Shown: positions 21,350-30,536, counted from the first letter of the stretch. The stretch is DNA of 35,686 nucleotides from an uncultured Oscillospiraceae bacterium (GCA_944382965.1 CALWOA010000023.1:1-35686); one strand, 5' to 3'. Notes: generated by a model not told the origin, from the letters alone. A program made the numbers and translations.

Positions 21350-21903
21350 AAAAGCTTATTTCTGCTCTTCTGGCGGTGGCCATGATGGCCGCACTGCTCA
21401 CCGGCTGCGGCAGTTCTTCTGCTCAGGAAACCACAGAAGCTACCACCGCTGCGGTTGTCAGCGTGGAGGGCACCATGGAAGAACTGATTAACAAGGTCGT
21501 GGAAATTCAGCCCGTGGAGTTCGGCGCTGCCCTGACCAATCTGGACCTGACCGACACCAGCGAGGAAGGCCTGTGGAATATCAAGCGTTTTACCGGTCTG
21601 GACAATGCGGATCAGATTGTGGAAGCTGCTGCCTACGAGCCCATGATCGGCTCCATTGCCTTCTCCATGGTGATGGTTCGGGTCGCTCCCGGTGAGGACA
21701 GCAAGGCGGTTGCCGAAGCCATGAAGGCCGGCATTGACCCCCGGAAGTGGGTCTGCGTGGAAGCTGACGATCTGATGGTCACCGGCTACGGCGACGTTGT
21801 GATGCTGATTATGGTCAGCAGCGCCCAGGAGATCACTGCTCAGTCCTTTGTGGATGCCTTTGCCCAGGTGGTCGGCGCAGAGCCGGATTTCCAGCTGAGC
21901 TAA
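21346..21903 (+). CDS. DUF4358-type lipoprotein
   Basis: A 185-residue lipoprotein with lipobox LTGC (Cys21), a short Ser/Thr linker, and a DUF4358 domain: PVEFGAALTNLDLTD, then IGSIAFSMVMVRVAPGEDSKAVAEAMKAG and VMVTGYGDVVMLIM-like strands. The function of this domain is unknown. ggagg precedes the ATG at 21346, which overlaps the VanZ stop. It is the last gene of the Mn-controlled unit before a strong terminator. Confidence 0.8.
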   Translation: MKKLISALLAVAMMAALLTGCGSSSAQETTEATTAAVVSVEGTMEELINKVVEIQPVEFGAALTNLDLTDTSEEGLWNIKRFTGLDNADQIVEAAAYEPMIGSIAFSMVMVRVAPGEDSKAVAEAMKAGIDPRKWVCVEADDLMVTGYGDVVMLIMVSSAQEITAQSFVDAFAQVVGAEPDFQLS

Positions 21904-21919
21904 ATCACAGGAACTGTTT

Positions 21920-21949
21920 CGGCAGCGGCTTTTGCCGCTGCCGTTTTTT
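21920..21949 (+). terminator. Terminator of the mntP-vanZ-lipoprotein unit
   Basis: A perfect 10-bp stem (cggcagcggc / gccgctgccg) with loop tttt, followed by six T. Confidence 0.93.
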
Positions 21950-21995
21950 ACGGAAAGAATAATCGGTCCTAGGAGGACGTAAAGGGAGGCAATTC

Positions 21996-23375
21996 ATGGT
22001 TTTTTCCAGTATATCCTTTTTATATTACTTTCTCCCGGCGGTGCTGGCTGTCTATTTCCTGGTTCCCTGGAAATGGAAAAATGGGGTGCTTTTGATTGCA
22101 AGCCTGTTTTTCTACGGCTGGGGAGAGCCGAAACTGCTGGCGCTGATGGTATTTACCATTGTGTTGTTTTATATCTGCGGTTTGGCCATAGCCAGATCGG
22201 AAAAGCGAAAAAAGCTGTGGTTTGGGATCTCTGTGGTTATCAGCCTGGTGCTTCTGGCTCTATTTAAGTATGCCGACTTCTTTATTTCCAGTGTCAACGC
22301 AGCCACCGGCTTGAGTCTGCCGCTGCTGAAACTGGCGCTGCCGGTGGGCATCAGCTTCTATACCTTCCAGTGCCTGAGCTACACCATTGACGTTTACCGG
22401 GGCAATGTGCCGCCCCAGAAGAATCCCATCAGCTTCGGCGCTTATGTCGCTCTGTTCCCTCAGCTGATTGCAGGCCCCATTGTGCGCTATGTGGATGTGG
22501 CAAGAGAACTGGACAGCCGGAAAAGCACCTGGCAGGATGTTTCTCTGGGCCTCCGTCGTTTTCTGGTGGGCCTGGGGAAAAAGGTGATCCTGGCGGACAA
22601 TTTTGCCCTGCTGATGAAGCTGTTCCGGGAAAGCGGGCAGCCGTCGGTGCTGTTTTATTGGATGTATGCCATTGCCTTTACTCTGAATATCTATTTTGAC
22701 TTTTCCGGGTATTCCGATATGGCCATTGGTTTGGGACGAATTCTGGGATTCCATTTTATTGAAAACTTTGACTATCCTTACCTGTCTGGGAGCATTTCGG
22801 AGTTTTGGCGGCGCTGGCATATGAGCCTTGGCAGCTGGTTCCGGGATTATGTGTATATCCCTCTAGGAGGAAATCGGGTCAGCCGGGGACGGTGGGTATT
22901 CAACATCCTGGTGGTGTGGATGCTCACGGGACTGTGGCACGGTGCCGCCTGGAACTTTGTACTGTGGGGTCTGCTGTTTGCGGTACTGCTGCTGGCGGAA
23001 AAGTGGATTCCGGGGCTGAAAAAGCTTCCGGGTGTATTTCGCCATGGCTATGTGCTGCTGGCGGTGGTGCTGAGTTTTGTGCTGTTCAATGCGGAAAGCC
23101 TGTCCCAGGCAGCGGGAGATTTTGCAGGACTCTTTGGCTTTGCCAACCTGCCGTTGGTTACGGAGGAAACCCTGTACTACCTGCGAAGCTTTGCCTTGCT
23201 GTTTGTTCTGGGAATTGTGGGAGCCACGCCGATTGTAAAGCAGGCAGGAAACCGGATTGCCCAGAGTAAGGCTGCGCCTGTGCTGGAGTGGGCATGGATG
23301 ACGGCGCTGCTGTTGGTGGCTACCGCCTACCTGGTGGACGGCTCCTTCAGCCCGTTCCTGTATTTCCGATTCTAA
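21996..23375 (+). CDS. MBOAT-family O-acyltransferase (AlgI-like)
   Basis: A 459-residue multi-pass membrane acyltransferase. The MBOAT core is intact: LPVGISFYTFQCLSY near 115-130, IAGPIVRY near 160, FSGYSDMAIGLGRILG near 237, SEFWRRWHMSLGSWFRDYV near 268-286 and the catalytic His in LTGLWHGAAWNF near 307. In known systems this protein passes acyl groups, often acetyl, across the membrane to a polysaccharide. The adjacent DHHW protein is the usual partner. aaagggagg precedes the ATG. The acceptor polymer cannot be told from this window. Confidence 0.93.
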   Translation: MVFSSISFLYYFLPAVLAVYFLVPWKWKNGVLLIASLFFYGWGEPKLLALMVFTIVLFYICGLAIARSEKRKKLWFGISVVISLVLLALFKYADFFISSVNAATGLSLPLLKLALPVGISFYTFQCLSYTIDVYRGNVPPQKNPISFGAYVALFPQLIAGPIVRYVDVARELDSRKSTWQDVSLGLRRFLVGLGKKVILADNFALLMKLFRESGQPSVLFYWMYAIAFTLNIYFDFSGYSDMAIGLGRILGFHFIENFDYPYLSGSISEFWRRWHMSLGSWFRDYVYIPLGGNRVSRGRWVFNILVVWMLTGLWHGAAWNFVLWGLLFAVLLLAEKWIPGLKKLPGVFRHGYVLLAVVLSFVLFNAESLSQAAGDFAGLFGFANLPLVTEETLYYLRSFALLFVLGIVGATPIVKQAGNRIAQSKAAPVLEWAWMTALLLVATAYLVDGSFSPFLYFRF

Positions 23376-23389
23376 AGGAGGTGGCACAG

Positions 23390-24478
23390 ATGAAAAAATG
23401 CTTACCTGCAATTTTGGTTCTGTCCCTGTGGGCAATTCTCACCGCTGCCGTCTGGCTGCTGCCTCAGAAGGACTTGTCTGTGGCGGAGCGCCGCCCTCTG
23501 GCCCAGATGCCGGAAATAGAAGCCGATGCCATTCTGGACGGGGAATTTATGGAGGATTTTGAAGACTACGCCCTGGATCAGTTTCCCCTGCGGGATCGCT
23601 TCCGGCAGTTAAAATCTTTGTTCCACTTCTATGCCCTGGGGCAGAAGGACAACAATGGTATCTATCTCTCCCAAGGCTACGCCGCCAAGCAGGAATACCC
23701 CCTGCAAACCGTGTCTGTGGGCTACGCTTTGAAGCGGCTGAATTACGTCTATGAAACCTATCTGCAAGATTCCCGGGTTTTTATGGCCATTGCCCCGGAC
23801 AAGGGTTATTACCTGGCCCAGCCCAGCGGGCACCTGTCCATGGATTATGATAAGCTGTTTGCTATGGTGCAGGAGGGGATGCCCTGGGCAACTCACATCG
23901 ATCTGACCCAGTCGCTGAATGTGGGCAATTACTACCGTACAGATACCCACTGGAGGCAGGAGTACCTGCTGTCGGCGGCCGGAGAAATCTGTGAAGCCCT
24001 GGGTGTGGCGCCGCCCCGGGAGGAGGATTACACCCTCACCCCCCTGGAAAAGCCCTTCTACGGTGTCTACTACGGTCAGGCGGCGCTGCCTATGGAGCCG
24101 GAGACGCTGTATTATCTGGAAAGCGACCTGCTGCGCCAGTGCAGCGTCTACGACTACGAAACCGGAAAAACCGGCAGTGTCTACGATCTGAGCAAGCTGG
24201 AAAGCCGGGATCTGTATGATATTTTCCTCTCCGGCGCCCGGAGCCTGCTGACCATTGAAAATCCCAATGCGCCAACCGATCGGGAACTGATCGTCTTCCG
24301 GGATTCTTTCGGCAGCAGCATGGTGCCCTTGCTGGTGCAGGACTATGCCAAGGTAACGTTGGTGGACATTCGCTATGTCCACCCGGATCTGTTGGGAGAA
24401 TATCTGGATTTCCACGGTCAGGATGTGCTGATGCTCTACAGCACCCTGATTCTGAACAACAGCGCCGCCCTGCGATAA
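23390..24478 (+). CDS. DHHW-family protein (AlgJ/AlgX-like partner of MBOAT)
   Basis: A 362-residue exported protein with an N-terminal membrane segment (residues 5-24), then a large extracytoplasmic domain. YYRTDTHWRQEYLL near 180-190 gives the Asp-His dyad of the DHHW/SGNH-like fold; VFRDSFGSSMVPLL near 302 supplies the Ser of the active site. Such proteins take the acyl group from the MBOAT partner and modify the polymer outside the cell. The start has aaaggaggt about 10 bases upstream, 14 bases after the MBOAT stop, so the pair is an operon. A longer frame overlapping the MBOAT gene is not needed. Confidence 0.85.
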   Translation: MKKCLPAILVLSLWAILTAAVWLLPQKDLSVAERRPLAQMPEIEADAILDGEFMEDFEDYALDQFPLRDRFRQLKSLFHFYALGQKDNNGIYLSQGYAAKQEYPLQTVSVGYALKRLNYVYETYLQDSRVFMAIAPDKGYYLAQPSGHLSMDYDKLFAMVQEGMPWATHIDLTQSLNVGNYYRTDTHWRQEYLLSAAGEICEALGVAPPREEDYTLTPLEKPFYGVYYGQAALPMEPETLYYLESDLLRQCSVYDYETGKTGSVYDLSKLESRDLYDIFLSGARSLLTIENPNAPTDRELIVFRDSFGSSMVPLLVQDYAKVTLVDIRYVHPDLLGEYLDFHGQDVLMLYSTLILNNSAALR

Positions 24479-24484
24479 AAATAA

Positions 24485-24514
24485 GCCCCGCCTTTTTAGG
24501 CGGGGCAATTTTGT
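24485..24514. terminator. Bidirectional terminator between converging units
   Basis: A 9-bp stem (gccccgcct / aggcggggc) with loop tttt. The plus strand has aattttgtt after it; the minus strand has ttattttt. It serves the DHHW gene and the MATE gene. Confidence 0.85.
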
Positions 24515-25896
24515 TAGGTTGTCAAATTTTGAATCCATTTTCCCTGCTTGAGCATAAATGCGCCGATGCCGCATTTGAGCAAGTCCGTGGCTTGACAGAT
24601 GGCATACAGCGGCAAAATGGGAAGGTGGGCAAATCGGCTCAGGCAGAAGGCCAGGGGAATGCAGCACACCCAAACAAAGCAGCTGTCAAACAGGAAGGTA
24701 ACCATGGTCTGACCGCCGGAGCGCAGGGTAAAGTAGGTGGCGTTGGTGTAGGCCTGGAAGGGCATACACACGGCGCTGATGCAGATCAGCCAGCCTGCCA
24801 GTTGTCGGACTTCCTCCGTGGTGTTGTAAATGTGGGGAAAAGCGCCGGAGAAGGAGGCCATCAAAGCACCGAAAATGATACCGGAGCTGACAGACAGGAC
24901 AATAAGCTTGCGGTTGCTGTCGCGAACCTGGGTTTCGGTGCTGCCTGCGCCCAGCATTTGACCCATGAGGATTCCCACAGCATTGCCCATGGATAGGAAT
25001 ACCACACTGGCCAGATTTACCAGGGTGCTGGAAATGTTGGTAGCGGGTACCACATCCAGGCCGCAGGTGGAGTAGCACTGGTTCAGAATTGCCATACCGC
25101 TGGACCAGAGGAACTCATTGATCAGCAGGGGCATGCCCTTGAGGATGATGGCTCGCAGCAGCTTTCCGGGAATGAAGGGCGAACGGTAAGCGCCCACAAT
25201 GAAGGGATTGCGGATTCGGTTGCTGTGGGTCCAACCTGCCACAATGGCCAGCTCTACATATCGGGAGATGACGGTAGCCAGAGCGGCACCTTCCACACCC
25301 ATCCGGGGTGCGCCGAAGTGACCGAAAATCAGCACATAGTTCAATCCCAGATTTACCAGCACCGCAGCCACGCCGCCGATCATGGGCACCATGGTTTCAC
25401 CAGTTTCCCGGAGAGTGCTGGAATAGGCATTGGTCAGGGCAAAGGGGAGGAAGCCCCAGAGCATGACCATCAGATAAGACATGCCGTACCCCAGAGCATC
25501 AGAGGCGGTGGACGCGTCTCCCTGACCGGTCAGGTACAGCCCGATCAGAGCATCGCCGCCCAGCAGGAAGATGCCAAGGCCCGCTGCCGTAAGCAGCAGA
25601 CAGATGAGAATCTTAAATCGGAAGGTGTGACGGATGCCCTCATTATTTCCGGAGCCCCGGAACTGGGCGGTAAAAATTCCGGCACCGGAGGTGGCACCGA
25701 AAATACACAGGTTAAAAACGGTCAGCAGCACATTGACAATGGAAACGCCGCTCATGGGAATGGTGCCCACCTGACCGACCATAATATTGTCCAGCAGGGA
25801 AACGAAGTTGGTTATGCCGTTTTGGATGATAATGGGTACGGCAACCCCCAGGACCCGGCGGTAGAATGCCCGGTCGCCAATGTAACGATGGAACAT
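24514..25896 (-). CDS. MATE-family efflux transporter
   Basis: A 460-residue membrane protein with about twelve hydrophobic segments, the full MATE length. The N-terminal half has VAVPIIIQNGITNFVSLLDN and MVGQVGTIPMSGVSIV; the second half repeats the fold with ILKGMPLLINEFLWSSG and a VFLSMGNAVGILMGQMLGAG segment. These proteins export cationic drugs or metabolites using a Na or H gradient; the substrate is not evident. It has its own start region and lies downstream of nagA on the same strand, with a terminator between, so the two are probably separate units. Confidence 0.92.
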   Translation of the reverse strand: MFHRYIGDRAFYRRVLGVAVPIIIQNGITNFVSLLDNIMVGQVGTIPMSGVSIVNVLLTVFNLCIFGATSGAGIFTAQFRGSGNNEGIRHTFRFKILICLLLTAAGLGIFLLGGDALIGLYLTGQGDASTASDALGYGMSYLMVMLWGFLPFALTNAYSSTLRETGETMVPMIGGVAAVLVNLGLNYVLIFGHFGAPRMGVEGAALATVISRYVELAIVAGWTHSNRIRNPFIVGAYRSPFIPGKLLRAIILKGMPLLINEFLWSSGMAILNQCYSTCGLDVVPATNISSTLVNLASVVFLSMGNAVGILMGQMLGAGSTETQVRDSNRKLIVLSVSSGIIFGALMASFSGAFPHIYNTTEEVRQLAGWLICISAVCMPFQAYTNATYFTLRSGGQTMVTFLFDSCFVWVCCIPLAFCLSRFAHLPILPLYAICQATDLLKCGIGAFMLKQGKWIQNLTT

Positions 25897-25930
25897 AGAT
25901 ACCTCAATCGATCAGAGAATAGATATACTT

Positions 25931-25959
25931 AGAAAGTTTGCCGCCCGAAGGCGGCAAAC
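25931..25959 (-). terminator. Terminator of nagA
   Basis: A perfect 10-bp stem (gtttgccgcc / ggcggcaaac) with a 4-base loop; on the minus strand it is followed by tttctaag. The U-tract is short. Confidence 0.75.
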
Positions 25960-25985
25960 CTCAGCTCTTTTTATGGATGAGAGAA

Positions 25986-27116
25986 TTAAATTTCCTTGCC
26001 GCCCAGGAATACCCGCTTGCTGCTGTAGTCGCTGCTGCAAACCAGGAAGTCAGCCAGCTTGCCGGTTTCAATGGAGCCGATCTTGCTGTCGGCGCCGATG
26101 GCACAGGCGGGGTTGTAGCTGGCGGCACGGATGGCGGTTTCCTCCGGGATGCCCCAGGAGATTACGTTGCACAGGCACTGCCACAGATTGGCGGCAGAGC
26201 AGGCGATGGTACCGTCGGCCAAACGAGCCACACCATCCCGGAGCCAGCAGTCCTGTCCGCCCAGCTGGAACTGGCTGCCGTCAGGCAGACCGGCGCAGCG
26301 GCCGGAATCGGACACCAGAATCATCCGCTCCGGTCCGAACATGGTGAAGGCCAGCCGGACGGAGGCGGGGTGAATGTGCTGACCGTCGCAGATGATTTCC
26401 GCCCGGACATTGGGATTCTCCACAGCGGCGGGAATAACGCCGGGGTTACGGTGGTGGATACCGGGCATGGCGTTGTACAGGTGGGTCAGGTGGGTCACAC
26501 CGGCATCAATGGCAGCTTTGGCGTGGTCATAGTCGGAATCGGTGTGGGCGATGGACACGGTGCAAAGTTCCTTGGCCTTGGCAACAAATTCCGCAGCACC
26601 GGGCAGCTCGGGAGCCACGTCCACAATCCGAACCAAACCACCGCAATCCTCGTAAAGCTTGCGGAAACCTTCAAAATCCGGCTCTTTCAGATAATCCGGG
26701 TTTTGAGCGCCCCGCTTCTTGTAAGAGAAGTATGGGCCTTCCATCTGAATGCCCATCAGCCGGGCGCAGCCGGCGGGAGTTTCCTCGGTCAGCTGCTTGG
26801 CAGTGGCAAAAGCGGCAGAGAGCACATCGTAAGGCAACGTCATGGAAGCGGGGGCGAAGGAGGTAACACCGCAGCGGGCGTAGTACGCTGCCATTTTTTT
26901 CAGTCCTTCGTAATCGCCGTCGGAGAAGTCAGCACCGGAATTGCCGTGGCTGTGCACGTCCACCAGGCCGGGGATAACGGTGGCACCCTGCAGATCAATG
27001 GCGTCTTCGGGCACATTCTGGGGCAGAACCTGGCCGAATACGCCGTCTACCACTTCAAAGGCACCAGTATGAAATTGAAAATCGGAGGCAAAGATGCGTG
27101 CATTTTTATAGAACAT
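25986..27116 (-). CDS. nagA: N-acetylglucosamine-6-phosphate deacetylase
   Basis: A 376-residue amidohydrolase that removes acetate from GlcNAc-6-phosphate in amino-sugar use and wall recycling. The metal-binding set is visible: DVHSHG (H55, H57), MEGPYFS with the metal Glu near 126, SIAHTDSD and THLYNAMPG with His ligands, and the catalytic Asp in LVSDSG. The usual SDAM becomes SDSGRCAG, still keeping the Asp. Length matches the family. Upstream is a ggag site 11 bases before the ATG. No nagB or transport gene is adjacent. Confidence 0.93.
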   Translation of the reverse strand: MFYKNARIFASDFQFHTGAFEVVDGVFGQVLPQNVPEDAIDLQGATVIPGLVDVHSHGNSGADFSDGDYEGLKKMAAYYARCGVTSFAPASMTLPYDVLSAAFATAKQLTEETPAGCARLMGIQMEGPYFSYKKRGAQNPDYLKEPDFEGFRKLYEDCGGLVRIVDVAPELPGAAEFVAKAKELCTVSIAHTDSDYDHAKAAIDAGVTHLTHLYNAMPGIHHRNPGVIPAAVENPNVRAEIICDGQHIHPASVRLAFTMFGPERMILVSDSGRCAGLPDGSQFQLGGQDCWLRDGVARLADGTIACSAANLWQCLCNVISWGIPEETAIRAASYNPACAIGADSKIGSIETGKLADFLVCSSDYSSKRVFLGGKEI

Positions 27117-27403
27117 GATGCATTTCTCCTTTTTATAATATAGTAGGTTGTGCCACTATGGTATCATGGAGTGACAGAAAAAGCAATTGGCTGAGAAAGA
27201 AAATCTTTTTCCGTAGGGCATGGACTTTTTATGACGGAAATGTTACGAAAATGCTAACAATAAAAATTACAAAATGTCATAAATTTGATGGGCGGAGGGA
27301 ATAAGTAGATAAAAAAGTTGGAAAAGCAGTTTCAAACTGATAATTATTAAGAAAACTTTGTAAATCTTAATAACTTATTTTGTAATTATTTGTAATTTTC
27401 CTA
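27117..27403. other. AT-rich regulatory interval between nagA and the surface-protein gene
   Basis: No gene is seen. ttattaag (27344-27351) and cttaataa (27366-27373) form an exact 8-bp dyad spaced by 14 bases, about 30 bases before the strong promoter. Several ttgtaat/attacaa elements recur nearby (about 27265 and 27379-27398). The AT tract could be an UP element or operator region. Confidence 0.5.
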
Positions 27404-27432
27404 TTGACAGATTGCATCTTATGGGTTATAAT
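27404..27432 (+). promoter_or_regulatory. Consensus sigma-A promoter of the NPKTG surface protein
   Basis: TTGACA (27404-27409), exactly 17 bases, TATAAT (27427-27432): both hexamers are perfect. This is the best promoter in the window and implies high expression of the next gene unless repressed. Confidence 0.92.
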
Positions 27433-27438
27433 CCGGGT

Positions 27439-27556
27439 ATGAAAGAGATGCCGAGGAACAAGTAACCCAGACGGGCTTCCCGATACCCTGCGGGCGGCGC
27501 TTGACCAACGGCAAGCTTTTCTAAAAAATGTCAATTTCATTTAGGAGGTTAAAGAA
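27439..27556 (+). promoter_or_regulatory. Structured leader of the NPKTG surface-protein gene
   Basis: About 118 bases of leader, GC-rich against its AT-rich surroundings. cccg/cggg and gccg/cggc pairings are present, and gcttg-a-cc aac gg-caagc followed by ttttct (about 27498-27521) looks like a short attenuator terminator. A ggagg site lies just before the ATG. No known riboswitch class was recognised. Confidence 0.35.
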
Positions 27557-28870
27557 ATGAAAATGGTATGTAAGAAGCTGCTGAGTCTGGTTCTGGTAGC
27601 GCTGATGCTCGTCACCGCCCTGCCTTTCCAGGCCAGTGCAGCTGAGACGGCAAACGTCAATGTCACTGTTAAGGTTGGTCCCGCTGATGCAGAAACGGTG
27701 TATTCTGTTTCTGTTCCCAAGGAGAAGACGACTTTCACTTTGAACGAGTGGTTTATCAAGCAGGCTTTTGCTGATTATGAGAAGGATCAGTACACGGTCA
27801 CTTCCAATGGTGGAGCAGGCTGGTATGTGACTGGTAACGATGCTGGGGCACAGGTTGTGGCCCTCGGCGGTGAGATTACTCTGGTTTCTGATACCGACAT
27901 TGCTATTCGGATTGAGAAGAATGGCTCCGCTGAGCACAAGCATGAGTACAAGCTGGATAGTGAGGCTTCCAAGGCTCCTACTTGCACAGAAGCTGGCAAG
28001 AATGTTTATGTCTGCTCCTCCTGTGATGATAGCTACACTGAGGATGTTGCCGCCACTGGTCACAAGTGGGGCGAGTGGAAGGTAGTTGAGGAGGCCACCA
28101 CCGATAAAGAGGGCCAAGAGAAGCGCACTTGTGAAACTTGCGGTGAAAAAGAGTTCCGCGAGATCCCCAAGCTGGATGCCAAGACTGTAACTATCAAGTT
28201 TGTGGATACTTTCAACAGCAAATTTGATGAAGTGACAACCCGTACTTATGAGGTTGGCAAGAAGATGAGCCTGCCGGATGCTCCCAGCCACGGCGGTTAT
28301 GCCTTCAAGGGTTGGTACACCGAAGAAAATGGTGGCATGAAGCTGGAAGAAGGCACGAAGTGCACCGAGGATATGACGGGAACCTATTACGCACGCTACA
28401 CCAAGGATAGCAAGTTCCCCTACAGCGTTTACCTGCACATCTACGAAGCCGGCAATGTGAAGTCCCCCATGAAGACCGTTACCCTGGACACCTGGACCTG
28501 CGTGAAGGACGGCGTTGTTACTCTGGATGAACTGAAGGATGTTGTAAAGACCTACTACACCGCTAAGGACAGCGATGGCATCGGTTACGACGGTGTTTAC
28601 TGGTCCACCAGTTCCACTAAGACCGACTACATCAAAGATCAGAACCATACTGATCGGATTGAAGAACTGGATGATCTGAGATCGGAAGGCTATGTCCATC
28701 TGAATGTTTGGATCGACAATGCCAAGGCTAAGAGCGATTCCAGCTCCAGCTCCAGCTCCTCCAACCCCAAGACCGGTGATACCATCTACATGGCTGTGAC
28801 CGTGATGGGCCTGTCCGCTGCTTCCCTGGCTGCTGTTTACTACATCAGCAAGAAGCGCGCTGTTCGCTAA
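27557..28870 (+). CDS. Cell-wall anchored surface protein with NPKTG sorting signal and InlB-type repeat
   Basis: A 437-residue surface protein. The signal peptide ends near ASA (residue 28). A beta-rich region (about 30-125) precedes two Cys pairs in a Zn-ribbon-like repeat common in clostridial surface proteins (PTCTEAGKNVYVCSSC, then RTCETCGEKEF, about 140-205). One InlB/Listeria-Bacteroides-type repeat follows (YAFKGWYTEENGG near 250). A Ser-rich spacer leads to N403-P-K-T-G-D408, a hydrophobic span and KKRAVR, a sorting signal of the (N/S)PxTG kind. It is monocistronic under a consensus promoter with its own terminator. The role may be adhesion or host contact. The sortase in this window recognises LIQTG-like sites by context, so a different sortase may act here. 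Confidence 0.88.
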   Translation: MKMVCKKLLSLVLVALMLVTALPFQASAAETANVNVTVKVGPADAETVYSVSVPKEKTTFTLNEWFIKQAFADYEKDQYTVTSNGGAGWYVTGNDAGAQVVALGGEITLVSDTDIAIRIEKNGSAEHKHEYKLDSEASKAPTCTEAGKNVYVCSSCDDSYTEDVAATGHKWGEWKVVEEATTDKEGQEKRTCETCGEKEFREIPKLDAKTVTIKFVDTFNSKFDEVTTRTYEVGKKMSLPDAPSHGGYAFKGWYTEENGGMKLEEGTKCTEDMTGTYYARYTKDSKFPYSVYLHIYEAGNVKSPMKTVTLDTWTCVKDGVVTLDELKDVVKTYYTAKDSDGIGYDGVYWSTSSTKTDYIKDQNHTDRIEELDDLRSEGYVHLNVWIDNAKAKSDSSSSSSSSNPKTGDTIYMAVTVMGLSAASLAAVYYISKKRAVR

Positions 28871-28890
28871 GCGACTGACAATTTAACCAA

Positions 28891-28922
28891 AAACCTGGCA
28901 GCTTCGGCTGCCAGGTTTTTTT
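28891..28922 (+). terminator. Terminator of the NPKTG surface-protein gene
   Basis: A perfect 12-bp stem (aaacctggcagc / gctgccaggttt) with loop ttcg, followed by T. It is among the strongest terminators in the window, matching the strong promoter. Confidence 0.95.
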
Positions 28923-29017
28923 CGCAGCCCAGAAAATTTGCTTGCTAAATTTCTTGCTATTTCTGCAGATTTCCTGTACAATATTCGGTAGTGATTGTGA
29001 AGAAAGAGGCGACCAAG

Positions 29018-30484
29018 ATGGTTCAGGCAGCATTTGATAATGAGAAATACCTGCAAACCCAATCTGCCCATATCCGGGACCGGATAGCCCAGTTCGGCGG
29101 CAAATTGTACCTGGAATTTGGCGGAAAGCTGTATGATGATAACCACGCATCCCGGGTGCTGCCGGGATTCCAACCGGACAGCAAACTGCGGATGCTGCTG
29201 CAGCTGCGGGATCAGGTGGAGATGGTCATTGTCATCAACGCCGATGATATTGAGAAAAAGAAGGTTCGGGGAGACCTGGGCATTTCCTACGACCGGGACG
29301 TGATCCGGCTGATTGATATTTTCCGGGGATTCGGACTGTATGTGTCCAGCGTGGTGCTGACCCGGTACCATGGCCAGCCTGTTGCCAAGGCGTTCCAGTC
29401 CCGTCTGGAGGGCCTGGGTGTGCGGGTGTACCACCACTATGCCATTGCAGGATATCCGGCAGATACCGCCCACATTGTCAGCCCGGAAGGCTTCGGCAAG
29501 AACGACTACATTGAAACCACCCGGGAACTGGTGGTGGTGACCGCTCCCGGCCCTGGCAGCGGCAAGCTTGCCACCTGCCTGAGCCAGCTCTACCATGAGC
29601 ATGAGCGGGGCAATACCGCCGGATATGCCAAGTTTGAAACCTTCCCCATCTGGAACCTGTCGATCAACCATCCGGTGAACCTGGCCTACGAAGCGGCGAC
29701 TGCTGACTTGAACGATGTGAATATGATCGACCCCTTCCACTTGGATGCCTATGGGGTGACCACCGTGAACTATAACCGGGATGTGGAAGCTTTCCCGGTG
29801 CTGGTAGCCATCTTTGAAAAAATCCTGGGACAGTGCCCCTACAAGTCTCCTACGGATATGGGCGTAAACATGGTGGGCAACTGCATCGTGGACGACGAAG
29901 CTGCCCGCTGCGCCTCCCGGCAGGAGATCATCCGTCGATATTATGTGGCTCTGTGCGAGCAAAAGCAGGGCAAAACCAGCGAAGAAACGGTGCGCAAATT
30001 GGAAATGCTGATGAAAAAGGCCGGCGTGTCCCCGGATGAGCGCAAAGTGGTGGCTCCGGCACTTCACCGTTCCAAGGAAACCGGAGATGCTGCCGCTGCT
30101 ATGGAATTGCCTGACGGCAGAATCGTCACCGGAAAGACTTCGGAACTTCTGGGCGCTTCCTCGGCACTGCTGCTCAATGCCCTGAAGAAGCTGGGGGGAA
30201 TGCCGGATGACCTGCACCTGATTTCCCCGGTGGCCCTGGACCCCATCCAGCGGCTGAAGGTGGAGTATCTGGGCAACCGGAACCCCCGACTTCATTCTGA
30301 TGAGACCCTGATTGCCCTGTCCATCAGCGCCGCAACCAATCCGATGGCGGAATACGCCATGCAGCAGCTAAGTAAGCTTCGTGGCTGCGATGTCCATTCT
30401 ACCGTGATGCTTACAGCCGCGGATGAAAAGACCTTCAAGCGCCTGGGCGTGAACCTGACCTGCGAACCGGAATTTGTAGGCTGA
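29018..30484 (+). CDS. DUF1846 (UPF0371) family protein
   Basis: A 488-residue cytoplasmic protein of the conserved DUF1846 family, whose biochemical role is unknown to me although structures exist. Family features are visible: FDNEKYLQTQSAHI at the start, LYLEFGGKLYDD near 38-50, VVVTAPGPGSGKLATCLSQLYHE near 170-193 (a nucleotide-binding-like loop) and TDMGVNMVGNCIVDDEAA near 288. The start is taken at the ATG at 29018, matching the usual N-terminus; an in-frame GTG at 28991 would add nine residues. The gene is monocistronic, between two strong terminators. Confidence 0.88.
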   Translation: MVQAAFDNEKYLQTQSAHIRDRIAQFGGKLYLEFGGKLYDDNHASRVLPGFQPDSKLRMLLQLRDQVEMVIVINADDIEKKKVRGDLGISYDRDVIRLIDIFRGFGLYVSSVVLTRYHGQPVAKAFQSRLEGLGVRVYHHYAIAGYPADTAHIVSPEGFGKNDYIETTRELVVVTAPGPGSGKLATCLSQLYHEHERGNTAGYAKFETFPIWNLSINHPVNLAYEAATADLNDVNMIDPFHLDAYGVTTVNYNRDVEAFPVLVAIFEKILGQCPYKSPTDMGVNMVGNCIVDDEAARCASRQEIIRRYYVALCEQKQGKTSEETVRKLEMLMKKAGVSPDERKVVAPALHRSKETGDAAAAMELPDGRIVTGKTSELLGASSALLLNALKKLGGMPDDLHLISPVALDPIQRLKVEYLGNRNPRLHSDETLIALSISAATNPMAEYAMQQLSKLRGCDVHSTVMLTAADEKTFKRLGVNLTCEPEFVG

Positions 30485-30495
30485 ATGTTGGCATA

Positions 30496-30530
30496 AAAAA
30501 TGACCGTGCATTTCTGCACGGTCATTTTTG
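30496..30530. terminator. Bidirectional terminator between DUF1846 gene and pyr operon
   Basis: A 15-bp perfect stem (30496-30510 with 30515-30529; arms aaaaatgaccgtgca and its complement) around loop tttc, with A and T runs at both ends, so it can stop transcription from both sides. It lies 7 bases past the pyrB stop. Confidence 0.93.
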
Positions 30531-30536
30531 ACTTTG

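Noticed and set aside
25938-27143. Plus-strand open frame opposite nagA
   Set aside because: Fully antisense to a clear NagA with all metal ligands; Gly/His-rich translation is typical of a shadow of GC-rich coding DNA.
27439-27556. c-di-GMP, c-di-AMP or T-box riboswitch in the leader
   Set aside because: None of the conserved core sequences of these classes could be found, so only a generic structured leader is reported.
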